DNA of 17,918 nucleotides from positions 1 to 17,918 of the forward strand of contig JAHHSF010000009.1 of the NCBI GenBank assembly GCA_020025375.1. Direction: 5' to 3'. The translations under genes were made by a program, and so were the position numbers. The notes under the pieces are model-generated. The model did not search any database, was not told the origin of the DNA, and saw only the letters and a program-made list of their open reading frames with translations. Positions within the stretch are counted from its first letter, which is position 1, and the number at the start of each line of letters is the position of its first letter. The stretch is from Oscillospiraceae bacterium. GTDB taxonomy: Bacteria > Bacillota > Clostridia > Oscillospirales > Oscillospiraceae. Positions 6,675 through 13,937 of this stretch are shown here, piece after piece.

Positions 6675-7586
6675 TTGCCCAAACATTCCCAACCCACCAT
6701 GAGCAAAGCGCTGCAGCGGCGGGAGACCATCTCCGGCTACTCCTTCCTGGCGCCCAGCCTGATCTTCTTTGTGGGTTTCGTCATTATCCCCATGTTCATC
6801 TGTATCTTCCTCAGTCTGACCGATGCCAACATGCACGCGGGGACCACCATCTTCATTGGCTTCTCCAACTTTGCCAAGCTTTTTAAGGACGAGGTTTTTC
6901 TTGATGCCCTGTGGAACACCTTTGTCATCGTGGTGGTGAGCGTGCCCGCGACCTGTGCCTTCTCCCTGTGGGTGTCCTCCGCCATCTATAAGATGCACAG
7001 CGTGCCCCGGTCCCTCTTCCGCATCATCTTCTACCTTCCCGTGGTCACCGGATCCGTGGCCGTCACCGCCGTGTGGAACTGGATGTACGACAACTATACC
7101 GGCATTTTCAACACTGTGCTCAAGGGCATCGGCCTCATTGACAAAAATATCAACTGGCTGGGTGACTCCAAGTTCGCCCTCGGTTGCATTATCCTTATCC
7201 TGTTTACCACCTCCGTGGGCCAGCCCATCGTACTCTATGTCTCCGCCCTGGGCAACGTAGACCAGTCCCTGGTGGAGGCCGCCCAGGTGGACGGTGCCAC
7301 CAACCTTCAGGTCTTTTGGAAGATCAAGTGGCCCCAGATCATGCCCACTACCCTGTACATCCTTGTCATCACGACCATCAACTCCTTCCAGTGCTTTGCC
7401 CTGATCCAGTTGCTGACCAAGGGCGGCGCGGGAACCAACACGGTGATGTACCACATCTATTTTACCGCCTTCAAGCTGACCGAACAGCGCGGCCACTTCG
7501 GCTACGCCAACGCCATGGGTGTGGTGCTGGCCATTGCCATCGGCCTGCTGTCCGCGCTCCAGTTCAAGCTGGCAAAAGAAAAGTAA
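6675..7586 (+). CDS. ABC sugar transporter permease, UgpA/LacF type
   Basis: I place the start at TTG 6675, which has AGGGG eight bases upstream and gives 303 residues, normal for this family. The next ATG (6699) has no ribosome binding site, and the ATG at 6561 lies inside an intercistronic hairpin. The protein has a short basic N-terminus, a first helix in SFLAPSLIFFVGFVIIPMF and about six membrane segments. The cytoplasmic EAA loop is clear: Glu201 in LVEAAQVDGAT followed by KIKWPQIMP, the docking site for the ATPase. The downstream permease begins 14 bases after this stop, so the two form a heterodimeric channel. Substrate specificity is inherited from the binding lipoprotein and is not readable here. 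Confidence 0.9.
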   Translation: MPKHSQPTMSKALQRRETISGYSFLAPSLIFFVGFVIIPMFICIFLSLTDANMHAGTTIFIGFSNFAKLFKDEVFLDALWNTFVIVVVSVPATCAFSLWVSSAIYKMHSVPRSLFRIIFYLPVVTGSVAVTAVWNWMYDNYTGIFNTVLKGIGLIDKNINWLGDSKFALGCIILILFTTSVGQPIVLYVSALGNVDQSLVEAAQVDGATNLQVFWKIKWPQIMPTTLYILVITTINSFQCFALIQLLTKGGAGTNTVMYHIYFTAFKLTEQRGHFGYANAMGVVLAIAIGLLSALQFKLAKEK

Positions 7587-7600
7587 GGGGGGAGAACAAT

Positions 7601-8530
7601 ATGAAAACAAGTGTTGAACGCGTAACCGCGTACAAAGTGATTTCCTGGATTCTCCTCATTGTCCTGGCCTTTCTGTTCTTCTTCCCGCTGTACTGGATCG
7701 TCACCGGCGCCTTCAAGACCGGCGCCGACATCTATGCGGTAGAGCCTGCGTGGTTCCCCACGGAATGGACCACAGCAAACTTTGAGAAGCTCTTTACCAT
7801 GCGTACCGTGCCTCTGTTCGAGTTGACCGTTCCCTTCAGCGGTTACTTCACCGAGAGCGGGAAGCCCATCCTCCTGGCCACTGGCCCCGCCATTCCAGCC
7901 GCTATCCGCTGGCTCATCAACACGGTGTTCATGGCCGTCATGGCCATGATTCTCACCTGTATCACCGCCGCTATGGCCGGCTACGCCCTGGCCAAAAAGC
8001 GCTTCACCGGCCGGGCCATCGTCTTTGGCCTCATCGTGTGCGCCATGGCCCTGCCCAAGCAGGTCATCCTCATTCCCCTGCTGAAGGAGATGTCCGCCCT
8101 CAAACTTATCGACAACCTCTGGGCCGTCATCTTTCCCACTGTGGGCTGGCCCTTCGGTGTGTTTTTGATGAAGCAGTTCTCCGAGAGCATACCCGGCGAG
8201 ATTCTGGAGGCCGCCCGCATCGACGGTGCCAGCGAGTTCAAGACCTTTACCACTGTTGTCCTACCCATTATTCAGCCGGGCATCGGCGCCCTGGCCATCT
8301 TTACCTTTATCAACTCTTGGAACGACTATTTTATGCAGTTGGTCATGCTCAACTCCAGCAAGAACTCCACCATCTCCCTGGGTATCTCCACTCTGATGGC
8401 GGAAACCACGGTGGATATGGGCCTGCTGATGGCCGGTGCCGCTCTGGCCGCCGCCCCCATCATCATCATCTTCCTGATCTTCCAGAAGTACTTCACCCAG
8501 GGAATCACGATGGGAGCCGTGAAGGGTTAA
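7601..8530 (+). CDS. ABC sugar transporter permease, UgpE/MalG type
   Basis: The 309-residue protein starts at ATG 7601 with a GGGGGGAG ribosome binding site about 6 bases upstream. A first helix (about 12-36) is followed by a KTGADI segment and the PAWFPTEWTTANFEKLF extracellular region typical of the MalG/UgpE family. The EAA loop is present (Glu203 in ILEAARIDGASEF, then LPIIQPG). The loop between helix 1 and helix 2 (about 37-105) is somewhat longer than in ordinary ~280-residue members and includes a Gly/Pro-rich stretch around 85-105. It pairs with the preceding permease; the ATPase is encoded at the far end of the cluster. Confidence 0.9.
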   Translation: MKTSVERVTAYKVISWILLIVLAFLFFFPLYWIVTGAFKTGADIYAVEPAWFPTEWTTANFEKLFTMRTVPLFELTVPFSGYFTESGKPILLATGPAIPAAIRWLINTVFMAVMAMILTCITAAMAGYALAKKRFTGRAIVFGLIVCAMALPKQVILIPLLKEMSALKLIDNLWAVIFPTVGWPFGVFLMKQFSESIPGEILEAARIDGASEFKTFTTVVLPIIQPGIGALAIFTFINSWNDYFMQLVMLNSSKNSTISLGISTLMAETTVDMGLLMAGAALAAAPIIIIFLIFQKYFTQGITMGAVKG

Positions 8531-8548
8531 AACACCCGGAAAACAATA

Positions 8549-8600
8549 TTTTGTCCTCTTTTGTCCAATTGCTCCCAATGCCTTGCATTGGGTGCAATTG
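8549..8600 (+). other. Direct repeats and large hairpin upstream of the aldolase gene
   Basis: TTTTGTCC occurs twice with a 10-base period (8549-8556, 8559-8566). A 15-base-arm inverted repeat follows (8566-8580 with 8586-8600, one T:T mismatch, 5-base loop). No T-run follows, so it is not a simple terminator. A weak promoter, TTGCAT (8583-8588) with TAAACT (8606-8611), could overlap the right arm, making the repeat a possible operator or processing site. Confidence 0.45.
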
Positions 8601-8660
8601 AGAGTTAAACTGGAAACGTACCGTTTGATGATTTGAAAAGATAAGGAGTCGTACTTAGAC

Positions 8661-9578
8661 ATGGACATCAAAAAGTATCAGGGCATTATACCTGCCTTTT
8701 ACGCCTGCTATGACGCAAAGGGCGACATCTCCCCCGAGGGCGTGCGCGCCCTGGTCCGCCATCTGGCCGGCAAGGGCGTGCAGGGCCTGTATGTGGGCGG
8801 TTCCTCCGGCGAGTGCATCTATCACTCCGTGGCCGAGCGGAAGCTGGTCCTGGAGAACGTGATGGCCGAGGCAAAAAATTATGACCTCACCATCATCGCC
8901 CATGTGGCCTGCAACAACACCAAGGACAGCCAGGAGCTGGCCGCCCACGCCGAGAGCCTGGGCGTGGATGCCATCGCCTCCATCCCCCCCATCTACTTCC
9001 ACCTGCCCGAGCACGGCATCGCCGGCTACTGGAACGACATCTCCGCCGCCGCTCCCAACACCGACTTCATCATCTATAACATTCCCCAGCTGGCGGGTGT
9101 GGCCCTGTCCGGCTCCCTCCTGGCCGAAATGCAGAAGAATCCCCGGGTCATCGGCGTGAAGAACTCCTCCATGCCCGTCCAGGACATCCAGATGTGGAAG
9201 GACCAGGGCGGCAAGGACTTTGTGGTCTTTAACGGCCCCGATGAGCAGCTGGCCGGCGGCCTGGCCATGGGTGCCACCGGCGGCATCGGCGGCACCTATG
9301 CCGTCATGCCCGAGCTGTACCTGAAGATTTGGGATCTGATCTGCGCCGGTAAGGTGCTGGAGGCCGCCGAGATACAGTATGAGTGCTGCCGCATCATCTA
9401 CGCCATGTGCAGTGCCAAGGGCAACCTGTACGCAGTGATGAAAGCCATCCTGAAAAAGGAGTATGGCCTGGACATGGGCGGCGTTCGCGCTCCCCTGCCC
9501 AACCTGACCGAGGCTGACATGGCCATCGTAGACGACTGCCACAAGATGATTTGTGCCGCCGTCGCCAAATATTGCTAA
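8661..9578 (+). CDS. nanA: N-acetylneuraminate lyase-like aldolase (DHDPS/NAL family)
   Basis: The 305-residue protein is a class I aldolase of the DHDPS/NAL superfamily. Key features are the pyruvate-carboxylate loop GGSSGE (46-51), the catalytic Tyr139 in YNIPQLAGV, the Schiff-base Lys167 in IGVKNSS, FNGPDEQ (190-196) and GGIGGTY (208-213). YNIP and the FNG-DE segment resemble N-acetylneuraminate lyases more than dihydrodipicolinate synthases. It would split N-acetylneuraminate into ManNAc and pyruvate in the cytoplasm. AAGGAG lies 12 bases before the ATG, a longer gap than usual. nagB starts 29 bases after its stop. The alternative is another keto-acid aldolase of the family; location with an AGE epimerase, nagB and nagA favours NanA. 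Confidence 0.82.
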   Translation: MDIKKYQGIIPAFYACYDAKGDISPEGVRALVRHLAGKGVQGLYVGGSSGECIYHSVAERKLVLENVMAEAKNYDLTIIAHVACNNTKDSQELAAHAESLGVDAIASIPPIYFHLPEHGIAGYWNDISAAAPNTDFIIYNIPQLAGVALSGSLLAEMQKNPRVIGVKNSSMPVQDIQMWKDQGGKDFVVFNGPDEQLAGGLAMGATGGIGGTYAVMPELYLKIWDLICAGKVLEAAEIQYECCRIIYAMCSAKGNLYAVMKAILKKEYGLDMGGVRAPLPNLTEADMAIVDDCHKMICAAVAKYC

Positions 9579-9607
9579 TTAAATTTACGAACAAGAGGTC
9601 TTTTATC

Positions 9608-10357
9608 ATGAGAATCATCCGCACTAAAAATTACGAGGAAATGAGCCGCGCCGCCGCCAATATTATCGCCGCACAGGTTTATCTGAAGCACAACGCCGTG
9701 CTGGGTCTTGCTACCGGCTCCACTCCCATCGGCCTGTATAAGGACCTCATCGAAAAGTACGAGGCCGGCGTGCTTAGCTTCGCCGAGGTCCACACCGTAA
9801 ACCTGGACGAGTACAAGGGCCTGGCCCCCACCCACGACCAGAGCTACCGCTATTTCATGCAACACAACCTCTTCGACCACATCGACGTGAAGCCCGAGAA
9901 CACCAATGTGCCCGACGGCCTGGCCGCCGACCCCGCCGCCGAATGCAGGCGCTACGACGACCTGCGGGAGACCCTGGGGCAGACCGACATCCAGCTCCTG
10001 GGCCTGGGCCGCAACGGCCACATCGGCTTTAACGAGCCCGGTCCCATCTTTGTCAAACACACCCACGTGGTGGACCTCACCCCGAGCACCATTGATGCAA
10101 ACGCCCGGTTCTTTGCCAGCGAGGCCGACGTGCCCCGCCAGGCCATCACCATGGGCATCGGTTACATCATGAGCGCCCACCAGATCCTCGTCGTCGCCAG
10201 TGGCACTGACAAGGCCGATGCGGTCTACAAGATGGTCTGCGGCGACGTGGACCCCCAGGTCCCCGCCTCCATCCTCCAGCTCCACGCCAACGTGACCCTG
10301 GTGGCGGACGAGGCCGCCCTGTCCAAGGTGCTTGAGGCAGGTGTTCCCGTATGCTGA
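9608..10357 (+). CDS. nagB: Glucosamine-6-phosphate deaminase
   Basis: The protein has 249 residues from ATG 9608, with AAGAGG about 10 bases upstream; an in-frame ATG at 9551 lies inside nanA and is unlikely. It converts GlcN-6-P to fructose-6-phosphate and ammonia, the entry to glycolysis. Motifs include LGLATGSTPIGLY (phosphate loop), VNLDEYKGL (active-site Asp region) and LGLGRNGHIGFNEPG with the ring-opening His. The length fits the short Gram-positive NagB group (about 240-250 residues) without the allosteric C-terminal extension of E. coli NagB. Its last 7 bases overlap the nagA start, so the two genes are probably translationally coupled. Confidence 0.93.
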   Translation: MRIIRTKNYEEMSRAAANIIAAQVYLKHNAVLGLATGSTPIGLYKDLIEKYEAGVLSFAEVHTVNLDEYKGLAPTHDQSYRYFMQHNLFDHIDVKPENTNVPDGLAADPAAECRRYDDLRETLGQTDIQLLGLGRNGHIGFNEPGPIFVKHTHVVDLTPSTIDANARFFASEADVPRQAITMGIGYIMSAHQILVVASGTDKADAVYKMVCGDVDPQVPASILQLHANVTLVADEAALSKVLEAGVPVC

Positions 10358-11484
10358 TAACCGGTGCCAGGGTCTTTGACCCCAAGAAGGGCTTCGTCAC
10401 CCGGGACCTGTCCCTCTGGGACGGGAAAATCGTCCCCCGTTGCGAGGGAGAGGCCGTGGATCTCAGCGGCTGCTGGATCCTCCCCGGCCTTACCGACCTC
10501 CACTTCCACGGCTGTGTGGGGGAGGACTTCTCCGATGCCACCGCCGACGGCCTTCAGAAAATGGCCGACTACGAGCTCAGCCGGGGCATCACCCAGATCT
10601 GCCCCTCGGGCATGACCCTGGGGGAGGACACCCTTACTCAGGTCTGCCGGACCGCCGCCGCTCACAGGACCAAAAACGCCGGGGGTGCCGAGCTGGTCGG
10701 ACTTCATCTGGAGGGTCCCTTCCTCTGCTACGCCAAGAAGGGCGCTCAGAACGCAGACTATCTCCGTGACCCCGACCTCGCCATGCTCCACCGCTTCCAG
10801 GAAGCGGCCGACGGCCTGGTGAAGCTGGTCACCCTGGCGCCGGAACAGCCCGGCTCCATCGAGTTCATCCAGACTGCGGAGAAGGAGGGCATCCGGGTCG
10901 CTCTGGGGCACACCACGGCCGACTATGACACCGCCTCCGCCGCCTTCGAGGCCGGTGCCAAGCAGGTCACCCACCTCTTCAACGCCATGCCTCCCTTCAC
11001 CCACCGGGCTCCCGGCGTGGTGGGGGCGGCCTTCGACCACCCCGGTGTGATGGTGGAGCTTATCTGCGACGGGGTACATATCCACCCCTCGGTGGTCCGC
11101 GCCGTCTTCCAGCTCTATGGGGCCGACCGGGTCATTCTCATCTCCGACTCCCTCCGGGCCACCGGTATGCCTGACGGCAAGTATCCCTTCGGCGGCCAGG
11201 AAATTGTGGTGAAGGGCAACCGGGCCACCCTGGCCGATGACCCCAACACCCTGGCCGGGTCGGTCTCCGACCTCATGGCCTGCGTGGTCACCGCCGTCTC
11301 CTTTGGCATCCCCCTGAAGGATGCGGTCACTGCCGCCGCCGTCACCCCCGCCAAGGCCCTCGGTATTTATGACCGGGTGGGTAGCCTGGACGTGGGGAAG
11401 GAGGCCAACCTCGCTATCCTCAATCCCGACCTTTCCCTGAAGGCCGTCCTCTTCCATGGCGAAGTGGTCTCCGGCCAGCTCTGA
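10351..11484 (+). CDS. nagA: N-acetylglucosamine-6-phosphate deacetylase
   Basis: The 377-residue amidohydrolase removes acetate from GlcNAc-6-P to give GlcN-6-P for NagB. Visible motifs are PGLTDLHFHG (His51 and His53), HLEGPF with the metal-ligand Glu121, GHTTADY (His187), HLFNAM (His208), DGVHIHP (240-246) and SDSLRATGM with the catalytic Asp266. The length is normal. Translation begins within the nagB stop region (ATGCTGA overlap), so it needs no strong ribosome binding site of its own. Codons are almost entirely G/C-ending. Its presence shows that the pathway passes through GlcNAc-6-P and therefore needs a kinase; the ROK-like gene at 1169-2551 is the only candidate in the window. Confidence 0.95.
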   Translation: MLITGARVFDPKKGFVTRDLSLWDGKIVPRCEGEAVDLSGCWILPGLTDLHFHGCVGEDFSDATADGLQKMADYELSRGITQICPSGMTLGEDTLTQVCRTAAAHRTKNAGGAELVGLHLEGPFLCYAKKGAQNADYLRDPDLAMLHRFQEAADGLVKLVTLAPEQPGSIEFIQTAEKEGIRVALGHTTADYDTASAAFEAGAKQVTHLFNAMPPFTHRAPGVVGAAFDHPGVMVELICDGVHIHPSVVRAVFQLYGADRVILISDSLRATGMPDGKYPFGGQEIVVKGNRATLADDPNTLAGSVSDLMACVVTAVSFGIPLKDAVTAAAVTPAKALGIYDRVGSLDVGKEANLAILNPDLSLKAVLFHGEVVSGQL

Positions 11485-11524
11485 CTCAGTCAAACAGGCG
11501 GTGCCGGCCTACTCCTACACTATA

Positions 11525-11671
11525 GCCCGGCGCACGCCATAAAAAAGGAGGAGAAAACATCCCGCCGGGCCGGCGGTGCGGCAGTGTGGAGACCTGTCGC
11601 AATGTCCGAGGGGACTGGCTCTCCCGGATGAGAGGGTATTTGCAGAGGCATTGCCCTTACGGCTTACGCAC
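11525..11671 (+). promoter_or_regulatory. Structured leader of the ATPase gene with sequestered, displaced ribosome binding site
   Basis: The 187-base gap after nagA contains GCCCGGCG/CGCCGGGC (11525-11532/11563-11570) with a strong AAAAAAGGAGGAG sequence (11541-11553) in the loop. Beyond it are GCGGCAG/CTGTCGC (11578-11584/11594-11600) and a possible three-way junction: GCAATG/CATTGC (11599-11604/11649-11654) enclosing TCC/GGA and CTCTC/GAGAG (11619-11623/11630-11634). The second and third helices share bases 11599-11600, so they are alternatives. No Shine-Dalgarno sequence is seen next to the ATG at 11672. A cis-regulatory RNA is plausible; RNA motifs named malK and msiK are known ahead of such ATPase genes, but a match cannot be tested here. 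Confidence 0.45.
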
Positions 11672-12790
11672 ATGGCAACTGTGACTTTGAAAGGCGTCAA
11701 GAAGATATATGACAACAAGGTGACCGCGGTCCACGACTTCACCCTGGACATTGCCGACAAGGAATTCATCGTTCTGGTCGGCCCCTCCGGCTGTGGTAAG
11801 TCCACCACCCTGCGGATGATCGCCGGCCTGGAGGATATCTCCGAGGGCGACCTCATCATTGGCGACAAGCGCATGAACGACGTGGAGCCCAAGGACCGTG
11901 ACATCGCCATGGTCTTCCAGTCCTATGCCCTGTATCCCCATATGACTGTCTATGAGAACATGGCCTTCGCTCTGAAGCTCCGCAAGATGCCCAAGGATGA
12001 GATCGACAAGCGGGTCCGGGAGGCTGCCGAGATTCTGGACATCACCCAGTACCTGGACCGGAAGCCCAAGGCTCTGTCCGGTGGTCAGCGTCAGCGTGTG
12101 GCCATCGGCCGCGCCATCGTCCGGGAGCCTCAGGTCTTTCTGATGGACGAACCTCTGTCAAACCTGGACGCCAAGCTCCGTAACCAGATGCGTGCCGAAA
12201 TCATCAAGCTCCGTCAGCGCATCGACACCACCTTCGTCTATGTCACCCATGACCAGACCGAGGCCATGACCCTGGGCGACCGCATTGTCATCATGAAGGA
12301 CGGCTTCATCCAGCAAATCGGTACTCCCCAGCAGGTCTTTGACAATCCCACCAACATCTTCGTGGCCGGCTTCATCGGCTCCCCCCAGATGAACTTCTTC
12401 AACGGTACCGTGGCCAAGGTCGGCGACAAGTATCAGCTCTCGGTCCACGGCGCTACCATGGACCTCACCGCCGAGGCCTGCAAGGCCCTGGCTGAGAAGG
12501 GCATTTCCTCCAAGGACGTGACCGTGGGCATCCGCCCCGAGCACATCCACTTCGCCCCCAAGGGCGGCGCCCACACCATCACCGCCACCGTGGATGTGTC
12601 CGAGATGATGGGCAGTGAGATCTACCTCCACGTGAGCACCGATGGTAAGGACGTGGTCCTCCGCGTGCCCACCACCGACCTGCCCGCCGAATACCGGGCC
12701 GGTATCCCCTACGGCACCGAGGTCAAATTTACCTTCCCCGCCGACCTCATCCATCTCTTCGATCCCGAGACCGAGCTGAACCTGCTGTAA
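11672..12790 (+). CDS. ugpC: Carbohydrate ABC transporter ATPase, MsmX/UgpC type
   Basis: From ATG 11672 the protein has 372 residues, the usual family length, starting MATVTLKGVKKIYD. An ABC nucleotide-binding domain (about 1-235) shows Walker A GPSGCGKST (37-45), the Q-loop Gln83, signature LSGGQ (135-139), Walker B VFLMDE (155-160) and the switch His193. The C-terminal ~130 residues form the OB/TOBE regulatory domain (GIRPEHIHF segment about 288-296). The ATPase drives the two permeases encoded upstream; members of this group often serve several sugar importers, and this may explain its place at the end of the cluster with its own leader. An in-frame GTG at 11576 would add 32 unrelated-looking residues and is rejected. 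A perfect terminator follows the stop. Confidence 0.93.
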   Translation: MATVTLKGVKKIYDNKVTAVHDFTLDIADKEFIVLVGPSGCGKSTTLRMIAGLEDISEGDLIIGDKRMNDVEPKDRDIAMVFQSYALYPHMTVYENMAFALKLRKMPKDEIDKRVREAAEILDITQYLDRKPKALSGGQRQRVAIGRAIVREPQVFLMDEPLSNLDAKLRNQMRAEIIKLRQRIDTTFVYVTHDQTEAMTLGDRIVIMKDGFIQQIGTPQQVFDNPTNIFVAGFIGSPQMNFFNGTVAKVGDKYQLSVHGATMDLTAEACKALAEKGISSKDVTVGIRPEHIHFAPKGGAHTITATVDVSEMMGSEIYLHVSTDGKDVVLRVPTTDLPAEYRAGIPYGTEVKFTFPADLIHLFDPETELNLL

Positions 12791-12801
12791 CAAGCACCCC
12801 T

Positions 12802-12834
12802 ACCGGGGCCGGAATTTCCGGCCCCGGTTTTTTT
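12802..12834 (+). terminator. Intrinsic terminator closing the sugar catabolic cluster
   Basis: A perfect 12-bp GC-rich stem (12802-12813 paired with 12817-12828), a 3-base loop and seven T residues lie 11 bases after the ATPase stop. Confidence 0.95.
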
Positions 12835-12913
12835 ACAGAAGCGCGGACCCCATTGAAACCAGGTGCAGCGTGACACAAAGCCTGATTGAGTGCTCGAATC
12901 CTCCATTTCAGGA

Positions 12914-12974
12914 ATACTAAATTCAGCTTGACAGAAGTAACTGTATTTAGTATAGTTACAGTATGAACTGTAAC
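12914..12974 (+). promoter_or_regulatory. trxB promoter with two nested operator-like inverted repeats
   Basis: TTGACA (12928-12933), a 17-base spacer and TATAGT (12951-12956) form a near-consensus promoter. ATACTAAAT/ATTTAGTAT (12914-12922/12945-12953) flanks the -35 box, and GTTACAG/CTGTAAC (12955-12961/12968-12974) covers the start-site region. The Rrf2 protein encoded in this operon is the likely ligand, giving autoregulation; this is inference. Confidence 0.7.
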
Positions 12975-13007
12975 CAAACAAGGTACCGTTGAAAAGGAGA
13001 CTGGACT

Positions 13008-13937
13008 ATGGAGAATCGTATGTATGACGTGCTGGTAGTAGGCGGGGGCCCCGGCGGTTACACCGCCGCCCTGTACTGTGCCCGGTCGGGTATGTCGGTG
13101 GCCGTGCTGGAAAAGCTGGCCGCTGGCGGCCAAATGGCCACCACCGGGGAGATCGACAACTATCCCGGCTTTGAAGCCGGGGTGGACGGCTTTGAGCTGG
13201 GGCAGAAGATGCAGCAGCAAGCCCAGCGCTTTGGGGTGGAGACCCATCTGGCCGACGTGACCGCCGCCCATCTCACCCAGTTTCCCAAGCGGCTGGAGAC
13301 CAGCGCCGGGGCGTTTCTGGGCCGGGCCGTTATCCTGGCCACCGGGGCCTCCGCCCGGGAGCTGGGGGTCGCCCATGAGGCCGAGCTTCGGGGCCGTGGA
13401 GTGACCTACTGCGCCACCTGCGACGGCATGATGTACCGGGGCAAAGAGGTGGCTGTTGTGGGCGGCGGTAATAGCGCAGTGGCCGACGCACTGGTGCTGG
13501 CCAAGTTCTGCAAAAAGGTCACCCTCATCCACCGGCGGGATGAGCTGCGGGCCTCCAAGGTCTATATGGAGGCCCTGAAAAACAGCGGTATCGAGATCCG
13601 CTGGAACAGCGTGGTGAAGGAGCTCCTCTTCGACCAGCGGCTCACCGGGGTGCGCCTGACCGACGTAAAGACCGGTCGGGAGAGCGACCTTTCCTGTGAG
13701 GGCCTCTTCGTGGCCGTGGGCCGGGTGCCCGACACCGCCCTCTTCCAGGGTCAGGTGGAGATGGATAACGCCGGGTATCTGACCGCTGACGAGACGACCC
13801 GGACCAACCTGCCCGGTGTTTATGCGGTGGGCGACGTGCGCCAAAAACCCCTGCGCCAGATTGTCACCGCCACAGCGGATGGGGCGGTGGCCTCCCACTT
13901 TATTGAGGAGTACCTCATGGAGGTGGAGGGGCAATGA
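13008..13937 (+). CDS. trxB: Thioredoxin reductase
   Basis: The 309-residue flavoprotein transfers electrons from NAD(P)H through FAD to thioredoxin. It shows the FAD-binding GGGPGG (12-17), the redox-active CATC (Cys135 and Cys138), the nucleotide-binding GGGNSA (152-157), HRRDELRAS and the C-terminal FAD motif YAVGDVR. The length is typical. AAGGAG lies 8 bases before ATG 13008. Its stop overlaps the start of the Rrf2 gene (ATGA), so the two are translationally coupled. With the CcdA-TlpA fusion downstream, it likely feeds reducing power through a thioredoxin (not encoded here) to extracytoplasmic thiol reduction. Some TrxB-like proteins use ferredoxin or act on other partners; HRRD favours NADPH. 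Confidence 0.93.
   Translation: MENRMYDVLVVGGGPGGYTAALYCARSGMSVAVLEKLAAGGQMATTGEIDNYPGFEAGVDGFELGQKMQQQAQRFGVETHLADVTAAHLTQFPKRLETSAGAFLGRAVILATGASARELGVAHEAELRGRGVTYCATCDGMMYRGKEVAVVGGGNSAVADALVLAKFCKKVTLIHRRDELRASKVYMEALKNSGIEIRWNSVVKELLFDQRLTGVRLTDVKTGRESDLSCEGLFVAVGRVPDTALFQGQVEMDNAGYLTADETTRTNLPGVYAVGDVRQKPLRQIVTATADGAVASHFIEEYLMEVEGQ

Noticed and set aside
5123..6730. A 535-codon open frame on the minus strand opposite the binding-protein gene
   Set aside because: It mirrors the real gene in GC-rich sequence, is low in complexity and has no recognisable domain.
7184..7600. Upstream in-frame extension of the second permease
   Set aside because: The extension overlaps the first permease in another frame, is rich in Pro/Arg/His and lacks similarity; ATG 7601 has a strong ribosome binding site and gives the family's normal start.
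8611..8626. Possible catabolite (cre) operator before nanA, and GTACCGTT shared with the trxB leader
   Set aside because: The right half does not fit the cre consensus, and the 8-base sharing between two unrelated leaders is within chance.
11576..11671. GTG start adding 32 residues to the ATPase
   Set aside because: The added residues do not resemble the family, and MATVTLKGVKKIYD at 11672 is the classic N-terminus.
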